Shown here one piece after another: positions 25,139 to 36,137 of a DNA stretch of 37,746 nt. A program made the translations under genes and the position numbers. The notes under the pieces were generated by a model. That model did not search any database, was not told the DNA's origin, and saw only the letters and a program-made list of their open reading frames with translations. This DNA comes from Rugosimonospora sp036494675 (GTDB taxonomy: Bacteria > Actinomycetota > Actinomycetes > Mycobacteriales > Micromonosporaceae): the NCBI GenBank assembly GCA_036494675.1, contig DASXOA010000263.1, positions 1 through 37,746 of the forward strand. Direction: 5' to 3'. Position 1 is the stretch's first letter; each line of letters starts with the position of its first letter.

Positions 25139-25578
25139 AGGACACATCTCCTTGCCGCAGTTGTGATGGTTGGTCCGCCTTGCGTGTAGGCCGGCTCAAC
25201 CCGCCAGCCCTCAGTACGGCGCGTCGGCCTCGTCGCCGAACACCGACGACCATACCGAATTGCCGGGGCGAATCCCCATCTGGGGAGCGCTGCGCGGCCG
25301 AGCCGCCGGCCGCGCCGGGCGGGTCGTCCCGGCGGCCGGTGGTAAACGCTCCGCAGCGGCGGACCGGACCGCTCAACAGGGGGGCAAGCCCGGCTTTGCG
25401 CCGGCCGGGCTCGCGACGCGGCCGGCCGGGACGGCGGGCCACCCGCCGGACTTCGGCACGCAGCCGGCCGAGCCGTGCGGCGGAGGACCGACAACGACCG
25501 GGTTCGGACCTCCCGACCGACCGCCGGCAACGGGCCGCACGGACGCCGCCGCGACAGCCGGCGGCCCATCGGCCGGGC
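25139..25578. other. 440-bp intergenic region between whiA and gap with tandem hairpins
   Basis: No gene is supported. Three inverted repeats lie in a row: TCCCC/GGGGA (25273-25286, 4-nt loop); a 12-bp stem with a 2-nt bulge formed by CCGGCC-GC-GCCGGG and CCCGGCGGCCGG (25306-25339); and AGCCCGGC/GCCGGGCT (25387-25411, 9-nt loop). The last is the best whiA terminator candidate on the minus strand. A weak -10 (TATGGT at 25254-25249) could serve gap with a leader of about 100 nt. Confidence 0.5.
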
Positions 25579-26559
25579 TCAGCTGGCGAGCATCTCCGGG
25601 GTGACCGCCGCCTCTGTGTCCGGGATGCCCAGATCCCTGGCCCGCTTGTCGGCCAGGGCCAGCAGCCGCCTGATCCGCCCGGCTATCGCGTCCTTGGTCA
25701 ACGGCGGATCGGCCAGCGCGCCAAGCTCCTCCAGCGAGGCCTGACGGTGCTCCAGCCGCAGCGCTCCGGCGCTGGTGAGGTGGTTGGGCGCGTCGTCGGA
25801 CAGGATCTCCAGCGCCCTGGTGACCCGGGCCGCCGCGGCCACCGCCGCCCGCGCCGAACGCCGCAGGTTCGCGTCGTCGAAGTTGGCCAGGCGGTTGGCG
25901 GTCGCCCGCACCTCACGCCGTACCCGCCGCTCCTCCCAGGCCAGCACGCTGGCGTGCGCACCGATCCGGGTGAGCATCTGCGCGATCGCGTCGCCGTCCT
26001 TGACCACCACCCGGTCGACCCCGCGCACCTCCCGGGGCTTGGCGCCGATGCCGATGCGGCGGGCCGCGCCGACCAGCGCCAGCGCCGATTCCGGGCCGGG
26101 ACAGGTGATCTCCAGCGCGCACGAACGGCCGGGCTCGGTCAGCGAGCCGTGCGCCATGAACGCCCCGCGCCACGCCGCCGCGGCACAGCACACGCTGGCC
26201 GACACGACGTGGGGCGGCAGCCCGCGCACCGGACGGCCGCGCACGTCCAGCAGCCCGGTCTGGCGGGCCAACGCCTCGCCGTCCTTGACCACCCGGACGA
26301 TGTAGTGGCTGCCCTTGCGCAGCCCTCCCGAGGCCAGTACGTGAATCTCGCTCGGGTACCCGTACACCTCGGCGATTTCCCGGCGCAGCCGGCGGGCCAC
26401 CGCCCCGGTGTCCAACTCCGCCTCGACCACCACCCGCCCCGAGACGATGTGCAACCCGCCCGCGAACCGCAGCAGGGCGGCCATCTCAGCCCGCCGGCAG
26501 CACGGTTTGGGCACGTCCACCCGGCTGAGTTCGTCTTTGACCGCAGCCGTCATCGCCAT
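25579..26559 (-). CDS. whiA: DNA-binding regulator WhiA
   Basis: A 326-residue actinobacterial developmental and division regulator that acts with WhiB. The N-terminal LAGLIDADG-endonuclease-like domain (MTAAVKDELSR...CCRRAEMAALLRFAGGLHI) is followed by the C-terminal helix-turn-helix (ANRLANFDDANLRRSARAA, then LGALADPPLTKDAIAGRIRR). Length and both termini match the Streptomyces protein as I remember it. Two ATGs (26559 and 26553) are possible. GAGGTG lies 8 nt before the first, whereas the second overlaps the stop of a mini-ORF. It follows yvcK, the standard uvrC-rapZ-yvcK-whiA order. Confidence 0.96.
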   Translation of the reverse strand: MAMTAAVKDELSRVDVPKPCCRRAEMAALLRFAGGLHIVSGRVVVEAELDTGAVARRLRREIAEVYGYPSEIHVLASGGLRKGSHYIVRVVKDGEALARQTGLLDVRGRPVRGLPPHVVSASVCCAAAAWRGAFMAHGSLTEPGRSCALEITCPGPESALALVGAARRIGIGAKPREVRGVDRVVVKDGDAIAQMLTRIGAHASVLAWEERRVRREVRATANRLANFDDANLRRSARAAVAAAARVTRALEILSDDAPNHLTSAGALRLEHRQASLEELGALADPPLTKDAIAGRIRRLLALADKRARDLGIPDTEAAVTPEMLAS

Positions 26560-26594
26560 CGTCTGGTCACCTCACGCCCACCCCACATGTTCAT
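26550..26594 (-). CDS. Mini-ORF (14 codons) tiling the yvcK-whiA gap
   Basis: ATG at 26594 overlaps the yvcK TGA (ATGA). The frame (MNMWGGREVTRRWR) ends in a TGA at 26552-26550 overlapping the second ATG of whiA (ATGA). It spans the whiA Shine-Dalgarno GAGGTG. Expression is not demonstrated. Confidence 0.25.
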   Translation of the reverse strand: MNMWGGREVTRRWR

Positions 26595-27517
26595 TTTGCG
26601 GTGCCCAACACCGGTGACAGGGCCACCGCGAGCGCGGACGGATCATGTCTCGGGCACCCGGAATCGACCGCTACCGGAGCCAGGACAAGGCGCGCACCCA
26701 GCGATTCTGCCGCACGATGCACCGGTTCGGGGTCACCAACGGCTTTCCCATCCGCAAGAACTACATCTGCTGTCAGGCCCGGCAGGTAACGGGTCAACGC
26801 ATGCAGATGGTCGGGTACCGGCAGGCTCGCGGTCTCCTTTTCGGCGGCGAGGTTGAGGGTGACGAGCCGGTGGGCCGGGCTGGCCAGGATCGCAGCCGCC
26901 AACTCGGGTACCAGCAGGTGTGGGATCACCGACGTGTACCAGGATCCCGGGCCGAAGATCAGCCAGTCCGCGGCCGCGACCGCGCGTACCGCCTCGGCGC
27001 AGGCCGGCGGCGAGACCGGCAAGATCCTGACCAGCTCGACGTGACCCGGTGTAATCGCCACCTCATGCTGCCCGCGTACCGTCCCCACCTCACCGGTCGC
27101 GTCGCGCACCTCGGCCTCGATCTCCACCGGTACCCGCGACATCGGCAGCACACGACCCGCCGAGCGCAGCAACGCGGCGGCGTGGTCGAGCGCGGCCACC
27201 GCGTCACCATGCATCTCCATCAGGCCGCACAGCACCAGATTCCCCACCGGGTGTCCGGCCAGCGGATCGACGCCGTCGAACCGGTGCTGGAAGAGTTCGG
27301 CGGTGTCCGCGGACAGCGGATCAGAGCCGGCCAGCGCGGCAAGTGCCTGGCGCAGGTCGCCCGGCGGCAGGACGCCACGGTCGGCGCGGAGCCGCCCGCT
27401 GGAGCCGCCATCGTCACCAACCGTGACCACGGCGGTAATCTCCACGTCGGGTACCTGACGCAGTGCACGTAGTGAGACGGACAGGCCGTGGCCGCCGCCG
27501 AACGCCACCACTCTCAT
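26591..27517 (-). CDS. yvcK: YvcK / CofD-like gluconeogenesis factor
   Basis: A 308-residue YvcK-family protein, a UDP-sugar-binding regulator that links carbon metabolism to cell-wall precursor synthesis in Gram-positives. Motifs: GGGHGLS (7-13), TVGDDGGSSGRLR, PPGDLRQAL, GNLVLCGLMEMHGD and LIFGPGSWYTSVIPHLL. The ATG at 27517 has a strong GGGAGGTGG 6 nt upstream, and no in-frame start exists between it and rapZ. The 82-bp gap from rapZ is bridged by a 28-codon mini-ORF. Lies between rapZ and whiA. Confidence 0.95.
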   Translation of the reverse strand: MRVVAFGGGHGLSVSLRALRQVPDVEITAVVTVGDDGGSSGRLRADRGVLPPGDLRQALAALAGSDPLSADTAELFQHRFDGVDPLAGHPVGNLVLCGLMEMHGDAVAALDHAAALLRSAGRVLPMSRVPVEIEAEVRDATGEVGTVRGQHEVAITPGHVELVRILPVSPPACAEAVRAVAAADWLIFGPGSWYTSVIPHLLVPELAAAILASPAHRLVTLNLAAEKETASLPVPDHLHALTRYLPGLTADVVLADGKAVGDPEPVHRAAESLGARLVLAPVAVDSGCPRHDPSALAVALSPVLGTAK

Positions 27518-27600
27518 GGGCGTCCACCTCCCGGCGCTGCGCGCCTGTCCGGTGTCGCGGTGTCTGTTGTCGGGGTGTCCGGTGTGTCGGCCACGCTCAT
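27514..27600 (-). CDS. Mini-ORF (28 codons) tiling the rapZ-yvcK gap
   Basis: ATG at 27600 overlaps the rapZ TGA (ATGA). Its own TGA (27516-27514) overlaps the yvcK ATG (ATGA). The predicted peptide begins MSVADTPDTPTTDTATPD, a Thr/Pro/Asp repeat, and ends with GGGRP encoded by the yvcK Shine-Dalgarno region. This could couple yvcK translation to rapZ, or be a decayed N-terminal extension in another frame. Confidence 0.35.
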   Translation of the reverse strand: MSVADTPDTPTTDTATPDRRAAPGGGRP

Positions 27601-28481
27601 TCGCGACCTAGATCCCGGTGTTGCGCGTTGGCCACCACCCGCAACTCGCGCAGCCGGCGGGCCAGTTCCTCGGCGATCGCCACGCTGCGGTGCTTGCCAC
27701 CGGTACAGCCGACGGCGACGGCAAGGTACCGCTTGCCCTCCCGTTCGAAGCCCGGAGCGGTCGCGTTGATCAGCCGCGCGTACGTCTCGACGAACGTGAC
27801 CGCGCCGCGCTGACCCAGGACGTACCGGCTGACCTCGGGTTCCTGTCCGGTGTGATCGCGCAGCTCCGGGACCCAGTACGGGTTTGGCAGGAAACGCGCG
27901 TCGAGCACGAAGTCGGCGTCGGGGGGCAGGCCGTACTTGAACCCGAAGGACAGCACGGTGACCCGTAGCCGCCGGGCGTCCTCGCCGCCGAACAACTCCT
28001 CCACCCGGCTGCGCAACTGGTTGACGTTGAGGTGACTGGTATCGATGAGCACGTCGGCGGCCTCACGCGCCTCGCGCAGCAACTCCCGCTCGGCGGCGAT
28101 GCCCTCGGCCAGCCGGCCGTCGCCCTGCAGCGGATGCGAGCGCCGGACGTTCTCGAAGCGCCGGATGAGCACCTCTTCGTCGGCGTCCACGAACACCACG
28201 CGCGGGCTGTAGCCCCGCTCCTTGAGCGCCTGGACGGCGCCGCCCAGGTCGGTGGAGAAGGCCCGGCTGCGCACGTCGAGGACCATCGCGGTGTGCCGGG
28301 CGGTGCCGCCGGCGCGGTGGGCGAGTTCGGCCATGTCGAGCATCAGCGCCTGCGGCAGGTTGTCGACCACGTAGTAACCGACGTTTTCCAGCGCGCGGGC
28401 CACGGTACTGCGGCCACCGCCGGAGACGCCGGTGACGATCACCAAGTCGGTGTTGGAGCGCGGCTGCTCCTCCTCGATCAC
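27597..28481 (-). CDS. rapZ: RNase adapter / nucleotide-binding protein RapZ (YvcJ)
   Basis: A 294-residue P-loop protein of the RapZ/YvcJ family. The N-terminal Walker A is GVSGGGRST (18-26), with Arg in place of the usual Lys, which I recall as common in actinobacteria. VVDNLPQALMLDMAEL and VLDVRSRAF follow. The C-terminal domain has LSFGFKYGLPPDADFVLDARFLPNP and AVGCTGGKHRSVAIAE. In E. coli RapZ directs RNase E to GlmZ; in Gram-positives the function is less clear. The GTG at 28481 follows GGGGGAAG. It lies 101 bp downstream of uvrC, and its stop overlaps a mini-ORF leading into yvcK. Confidence 0.95.
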   Translation of the reverse strand: MIEEEQPRSNTDLVIVTGVSGGGRSTVARALENVGYYVVDNLPQALMLDMAELAHRAGGTARHTAMVLDVRSRAFSTDLGGAVQALKERGYSPRVVFVDADEEVLIRRFENVRRSHPLQGDGRLAEGIAAERELLREAREAADVLIDTSHLNVNQLRSRVEELFGGEDARRLRVTVLSFGFKYGLPPDADFVLDARFLPNPYWVPELRDHTGQEPEVSRYVLGQRGAVTFVETYARLINATAPGFEREGKRYLAVAVGCTGGKHRSVAIAEELARRLRELRVVANAQHRDLGRE

Positions 28482-28582
28482 GCTTCCCCCCTCGCGCGGC
28501 GCGCCAACCACGGGTCGGGCGTGACGGCGCTGGCGTTCCAAATCCTAGGCGAGTGGCCGGCGTAGACACCGTCGCCCCTGCT

Positions 28583-30673
28583 CTAGCCCCTCGCGACCTC
28601 GCCATCCACATGATCGCCCGGATCGGATCCGGCGCCTTCGGAACCCGGCAGGGCGTCGCCGTCCGGACCGGACCCGGCGCCCGCGGAACCCGGCGGGACC
28701 TCGTCGCCCGGACCGGGCCCGGCGCCGTCTCGGACGGCCGGCGCATCGTCGACGTCAGTGACCTGCGACGCGTCCTCGTTCAGGGCGGCCGCGATCGCCG
28801 CCGCCGTGCGCGGACCGACCCCCGGCACCGAGGCGATCTCCTCGGGGCTGGCCTCGGCCAGCCGGCGCAACGAGCCGAACCGGGCAAGCAGCGCCTTGCG
28901 CCGGGTCGCGCCCAGGCCGGGGATCGAGTCCAGCCGCGAGGCGGTCATCCGCTTGGACCGCCGGTCGCGGTGGAAGGTGATCGCGAAGCGGTGCGCCTCG
29001 TCCCGGACCCGTTGCAGGAGATACAGGCCCTCGGAGGTACGCGGGAGGATCAGCGGGAAATCCTCGCCCGGCAGCCAGACCTCCTCCAGTCGCTTGGCCA
29101 ACCCGCACAGCGTGATGTCCGTGATGCCGAACTCGGCCAGCACCTCGGCGGCCGCGTTGACCTGGGGTGCCCCGCCGTCGACCACGAGCAGCTGGGGCGG
29201 GTAGGCGAACTTGCGCGGCCGGCCCGTCTCCGGATCGATGCCCGGACGGTCGCCATCGCCGTCGCCGTCGCCGCCCGTCACGGCCTCCACGTACCGCGCG
29301 AACCGGCGGCGCAACACCTCGGACAGCGCGGACAGGTCATCGGTCTCGCCCCGGACCATGAAGTGCCGGTACTCGGTCTTGCGCGGCAGCCCGTCCTCGA
29401 AGACGACCATGCTGGCGACCACGTCGGTGCCCTGGATCTGGGACACGTCATAGCACTCGACGCGCAGCGGTGCCTGCTCCATGCCCAGCGCCTCGGCGAT
29501 CTCCTCCAGCGCCTTGCTCCGGGTGGTGAGATCGCCGGCCCGGCGCAGCTTGTGCTGGGCCAGCGACTGGGCGGCGTTGCGGGCGACCGTCTCCATCAGC
29601 GACCGCTTGTCGCCCCGCTGCGGGACCCGCAGCTGCACCCGGCTGCCCCGGTGCTCGGACAGCCACTCGGTCAGCGCCTCGGCGTCCGGCGGCAGCTCCG
29701 GCACCAGCAGCTCGCGGGGCACGTCGGCCTCGCCGGTCTCGGCACCGTAGACCTGGCTGCAGAAGTGGTGCACCAGGTCGCCGGTCGCGAGATCCTCGGT
29801 CTTCTCCACCACCCAGCCGCGCTGCCCGCGGACCCGCCCGCCACGCACGTGGAAGACCTGGACCGCCGCCTCCAGCGGATCCTCGGCGAACGCCACCACG
29901 TCGGCGTCGGTGCCGTCGCCGAGCACCACGGCCTGCTTCTCCATCGCCCGGCGCAGCGCGGTCAGGTCGTCACGCAACCGGGCCGCCTTCTCGAACTCCA
30001 GGCTGTCGGAGGCGGCCTGCATCTCGCGCTGCAGCCGGCGTTCCATGGTGTCGGTGCGCCCGGCCATGAAGTCACAGAAATCGTCGACGATCCGCCGGTG
30101 CTCCTCCGCGTCGACCTGACCCACGCACGGCGCCGAGCACTTACCGATGTATCCGAGCAGGCAGGGCCGGCCGATCTGGCCGGACCGCTTGAACACCCCG
30201 GCCGAGCAGGTGCGCGCCGGGAACACACGCAGCAGCAGGTCGAGCGTCTCCCGGATCGCCCAGGCGTGCGAGTACGGCCCGAAGTAGCGCACGCCCTTGC
30301 GCTTGGCGCCACGCATCACCTGCAGGCGCGGGAACTCCTCGTTGAGGGTGACGGCCAGGAACGGGTACGACTTGTCGTCGCGATAGCGGACGTTGAACCG
30401 GGGGTCGTATTCCTTGATCCAGGTGTACTCCTGCTGGAGCGCCTCGACCTCGGTGCCCACGACGATCCAGTCGACCCGCGCCGCCGTGGTGACCATCTGG
30501 TGGGTGCGCGGATGCAGCGTCCAGGGGTCGGCGAAGTAGGAGTTGAGCCGGCTGCGCAGGCTCTTGGCCTTGCCGACATAGATCACCCGGCCGGTCGGGT
30601 CGTAGAACCGGTACACCCCGGGCGCATCGGGGATGGTCCCGGGAGCGGGGCGATAGGTGGTCGGATCGGGCAC
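28583..30673 (-). CDS. uvrC: Excinuclease ABC subunit C
   Basis: A 696-residue dual-incision nuclease of nucleotide excision repair. The N-terminal GIY-YIG domain (GVYRFYDPTGRVIYVGKAKSL) makes the 3' cut. The cysteine cluster CSAGVFKRSGQIGRPCLLGY, UVR domain, RNase H-like endonuclease (LLVVDGGAPQVNAA, 5' cut) and C-terminal helix-hairpin-helix pair (SIPGLGATRRKALL, ASVPGVGPRTAAAI) follow. Oddities are a GDGDGDGD insertion near residue 465 in the nuclease domain and an extra acidic Gly/Pro tail (about residues 633-696) built from 15-residue repeats. First gene of uvrC-rapZ-yvcK-whiA. Confidence 0.96.
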   Translation of the reverse strand: MPDPTTYRPAPGTIPDAPGVYRFYDPTGRVIYVGKAKSLRSRLNSYFADPWTLHPRTHQMVTTAARVDWIVVGTEVEALQQEYTWIKEYDPRFNVRYRDDKSYPFLAVTLNEEFPRLQVMRGAKRKGVRYFGPYSHAWAIRETLDLLLRVFPARTCSAGVFKRSGQIGRPCLLGYIGKCSAPCVGQVDAEEHRRIVDDFCDFMAGRTDTMERRLQREMQAASDSLEFEKAARLRDDLTALRRAMEKQAVVLGDGTDADVVAFAEDPLEAAVQVFHVRGGRVRGQRGWVVEKTEDLATGDLVHHFCSQVYGAETGEADVPRELLVPELPPDAEALTEWLSEHRGSRVQLRVPQRGDKRSLMETVARNAAQSLAQHKLRRAGDLTTRSKALEEIAEALGMEQAPLRVECYDVSQIQGTDVVASMVVFEDGLPRKTEYRHFMVRGETDDLSALSEVLRRRFARYVEAVTGGDGDGDGDRPGIDPETGRPRKFAYPPQLLVVDGGAPQVNAAAEVLAEFGITDITLCGLAKRLEEVWLPGEDFPLILPRTSEGLYLLQRVRDEAHRFAITFHRDRRSKRMTASRLDSIPGLGATRRKALLARFGSLRRLAEASPEEIASVPGVGPRTAAAIAAALNEDASQVTDVDDAPAVRDGAGPGPGDEVPPGSAGAGSGPDGDALPGSEGAGSDPGDHVDGEVARG
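28625..28726. repeat. 45-bp tandem repeat (about 2.3 copies) encoding the UvrC tail
   Basis: Units 28625-28669 and 28670-28714 are about 80% identical, followed by a 12-bp partial third copy. They encode 15-residue Gly/Pro/Asp units in the UvrC C-terminus. Confidence 0.75.
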
Positions 30674-30750
30674 GGAGCAAGCCTAGTCGGCGGGTCTGAC
30701 GGTACCGCCCGAAGCATGGCGGGGCCTGCCCGACTGGGCGGATCGGGGAG

Positions 30751-30765
30751 CCGGCCGTCGGCCGG
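30751..30765 (-). terminator. Hairpin downstream of the Rieske lipoprotein gene
   Basis: Palindrome CCGGCCG-T-CGGCCGG (stem of at least 6 bp with a 3-nt loop), about 80 nt after the Rieske stop and before uvrC. The rest of this 171-bp gap should hold the uvrC promoter, which I cannot pinpoint. Confidence 0.45.
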
Positions 30766-30844
30766 ATCTTCCAGGAGCACACTCACGTCGTCGGACCGGC
30801 CACGCTGCCGGCCCGACCACGGCGCAACGATTCTTCGTTTCCGG

Positions 30845-31327
30845 TCAGCTCACGGTGAGGGTGTTGCCGTTCACAGTGACCGTCTTGCTGGCCAGTGGCC
30901 TCGGCGCCGGTCCGGCCTTCACCGAACCGTCGGTGATCGAGTACTGGCTGCCGTGGCACGGGCAGTCGATCGTCCCGTCCTGAACCTTGCTGACCTGGCA
31001 CCCCTGGTGGGTACAGGTGGCGCTGAACGCCTTGAAGGTGCCGGCCGTCGGCTGGGTGACGACCAGGTTCTGGTTGGCGAAGACCGTTCCACCGCCGGAC
31101 GGGATGTCGGAGGTCTTGATCGGGGCGGCCGTCGGGTTGCCGCCGGCGGTGGAGCCGGGGTCACCGGTCGAGCCGGTGCCGTTGGAGCCGCCCGCCGGGT
31201 TGGCCGGGCCCTTCGACGAACCGCCGGAACTTCCACAGGCGGCCAGCGCGGCCACCGCCCCGGCGGCGCCGATGCCGGCCAGGACAACCTTCCGGCGCGG
31301 AAGATCCGGAGTCTCGGTGCTATTCAT
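30845..31327 (-). CDS. Exported Rieske 2Fe-2S lipoprotein
   Basis: A 160-residue protein with a short Tat/lipoprotein-type leader (PRRKVVLAGIGAAGAVAALAAC; RR at 11-12, lipobox LAAC with Cys31), a roughly 45-residue Gly/Ser/Asn/Pro linker, and a C-terminal Rieske domain. Cluster ligands are Cys105/His107 (CTHQGC) and Cys122/His125 (CPCHGSQY), with Cys110/Cys124 as the expected disulfide. It should sit on the outer face of the plasma membrane with a folded, Tat-exported 2Fe-2S cluster; the redox partner is unknown. ATG at 31327 has GGAG 5 nt upstream. It sits between uvrA and uvrC, which says nothing clear about its role. Confidence 0.9.
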   Translation of the reverse strand: MNSTETPDLPRRKVVLAGIGAAGAVAALAACGSSGGSSKGPANPAGGSNGTGSTGDPGSTAGGNPTAAPIKTSDIPSGGGTVFANQNLVVTQPTAGTFKAFSATCTHQGCQVSKVQDGTIDCPCHGSQYSITDGSVKAGPAPRPLASKTVTVNGNTLTVS

Positions 31328-31431
31328 TGTCACTCCTGCTGACGCGGTCAACGATCTGCCGTTGACTGACACGTCAGTTTGCCCCACCTGGTTCAACTAA
31401 GTAGGGAAGTCGCCGGTGTTCGAGGTGAAGA

Positions 31432-34638
<3,207 letters not shown>

Positions 34639-34754
34639 GGCCCGCCCACTCCAGTGATTTGTCCGGTTATGTCATGGCACGAGGATGCCGACGTCACCAT
34701 AGCTGCGCCGTATGACATTTCCGTCGACCACGACAGCAGGAACCAACACCCCCC

Positions 34755-34776
34755 GTACCGGCTTCTATTCCGGTAC
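34755..34776 (-). other. Hairpin in the rsgA-uvrA gap
   Basis: Perfect 7-bp arms GTACCGG / CCGGTAC with an 8-nt loop. It lies between the SOS box and the uvrA start. It could terminate rsgA transcripts or sit in the uvrA leader. Confidence 0.4.
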
Positions 34777-34811
34777 CCAGATCGCTGATCGCGCGCCAGC
34801 TTCGCCCTCGC

Positions 34812-34827
34812 TCGAACAGCTGTTCGG
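34812..34827. promoter_or_regulatory. LexA (SOS) box upstream of uvrA
   Basis: TCGAACAGCTGTTCGG contains the perfect palindrome CGAACAGCTGTTCG and matches the actinobacterial consensus TCGAAC-N4-GTTCGA in all but the last base. It lies about 175 nt upstream of uvrA and 20 nt past the rsgA stop. Confidence 0.85.
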
Positions 34828-34845
34828 CGACGAACATATCACGCC

Positions 34846-35946
34846 TCAACCGGGCAGATGCCCGACCCGACGAGTCGACCGGCGCTCCTGGTCGCGGCGC
34901 TTCCACTCGGCCTTGGCCTCGGTGTCCAGCCGCACATCCCGCCGTCGCGCCTCCCGGTCCAACTCCCGGCGCAGCCGCCGCCAGCTGTCAAGGCGCCGGG
35001 CGGACAGCTCGCCGGTGGCCAGCGCCGCGCGCACCGCACAGCCGGGCTCCCGGTCGTGATCACAGTCGCCGAACCGGCAGCTCGCGGCCAGCCGGTCGAT
35101 CTCGGCGAACACCTGGTCCAGCCCGGCCTCGGAATCGAACAACCCGACCGCTCGAACGCCCGGGGTGTCCAGGACCGCGCCGCCGCCGGGCAGCGGAATC
35201 AACGCCCGGTACGTGGTGGCGTGCCGCCCCCGTCCATCCGCCCGGCGGATCTCCCGCGTGCCCATCACCGGCGCGCCGGCAAGCGCGTTGACCAGGGTCG
35301 ACTTGCCGGAGCCGGACGGCCCGAGCAGGCCGAGGGTACGGCCCGCGGCCACCAGTGGACGCAGCCGGTCCAGGCCGGTGCCGCGCCGGGCGCTCACCGT
35401 GATCACGTCGACGCCACCGGTCAGCCGGGCGACCTGGCGCGCGACCGGGGCCGGGTGGGCCAGCAGGTCGGCCTTCGTCAGTACGACCAGTGGCTGGGCC
35501 CCCGAGGAGATCGCGAGAGCGAGCAGCCGTTCGATCTGGGCCAGGTTCGGGGCCGGCGCCATCGACTCGACGACCGCGGCGACATCCAGGTTCGCGGCCA
35601 GCACCTGACTCTTCGACTCCCGGCCCGCGGTGGCCCGCACGATCTGGGTACGCCGCGGCAGCACCGCCTCCATCGTGGTGCGCCCGTCCGGCCAGGCCCG
35701 CACGACGACCCAGTCACCGGCGCACGGCAACGCGGCCGGGTCCCGGCCGCACCGGGCGAGCAGACCGCCGCCGAGGCTGGTCCGATCGGTGCCGGCGGCG
35801 GTGAAGACGGTGCACACCCCCCGGTCCACCCGGGCGACCCGGGCCGGGCGGTGATCCGGCAGGTCGGCTGCTGACCCGCGGGCGACGTCGGCGTATGCGG
35901 AGGCGAAATCGGCGTCCCAGCCGAGGGACGCGAGGTCGAACGTCAT
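34846..35946 (-). CDS. rsgA: Ribosome small-subunit-dependent GTPase A
   Basis: A 366-residue circularly permuted GTPase that checks late 30S subunit maturation. N-terminal OB-fold (residues about 35-105), then permuted G motifs: G4 TKAD (157-160), G5-like VSARRGTG, G1 GPSGSGKST (209-217), G3 DTPG (260-263). The C-terminal zinc site is Cys290, Cys295, His297 and Cys303 (CRFGDCDHDREPGC). A charged Arg-rich helix forms the tail. ATG 35946 is preceded by AGGAA. Upstream, an imperfect inverted repeat GTTCCTAC/GTAGAAC (35949-35968) covers the ribosome-binding site. It lies upstream of uvrA but is separated by an SOS box and hairpin. Confidence 0.95.
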   Translation of the reverse strand: MTFDLASLGWDADFASAYADVARGSAADLPDHRPARVARVDRGVCTVFTAAGTDRTSLGGGLLARCGRDPAALPCAGDWVVVRAWPDGRTTMEAVLPRRTQIVRATAGRESKSQVLAANLDVAAVVESMAPAPNLAQIERLLALAISSGAQPLVVLTKADLLAHPAPVARQVARLTGGVDVITVSARRGTGLDRLRPLVAAGRTLGLLGPSGSGKSTLVNALAGAPVMGTREIRRADGRGRHATTYRALIPLPGGGAVLDTPGVRAVGLFDSEAGLDQVFAEIDRLAASCRFGDCDHDREPGCAVRAALATGELSARRLDSWRRLRRELDREARRRDVRLDTEAKAEWKRRDQERRSTRRVGHLPG

Positions 35947-36076
35947 GAGTTCCTACTCTGCGTAGAACGGGGACGAGGCGGGCAGCGCTCGACATCGGGG
36001 CACGGTCCCACCTCCTCTCCGGTCCCTCATTGCCGCCGGCTCCGCACCGCTGGGCCGGCCGGTGCCGGCACGCGTC

Positions 36077-36129
36077 GGCATTGACGGTACGGCGGGCGCT
36101 CGCGCAAGGGAAAGGCATTAACGGTACGG
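36077..36129 (+). promoter_or_regulatory. Two 16-bp direct repeats GGCATTRACGGTACGG and leaderless-type promoter
   Basis: Copies at 36077-36092 and 36114-36129 differ at one base and are 37 bp apart. The second contains TACGGT (36125-36130), exactly 7 nt before the GTG of the downstream gene, so it is a likely -10 for a leaderless message. The first carries TTGACG. Confidence 0.5.
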
Positions 36130-36137
36130 TCGATGAC

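Noticed and set aside
28467..28541. Upstream ATG of rapZ at 28541
   Set aside because: The added 20 residues are basic low-complexity; GTG 28481 has a clear GGGGGAAG ribosome-binding site.
28553..31342. 929-codon plus-strand open frame opposite uvrC and the Rieske gene
   Set aside because: Antisense shadow of the same kind; spans several real genes and their gaps.
31381..31420. Mini-ORF starting in the uvrA stop (GTGA) toward the Rieske gene
   Set aside because: It ends at TAG after 12 codons without reaching the Rieske start, so it does not bridge the gap.
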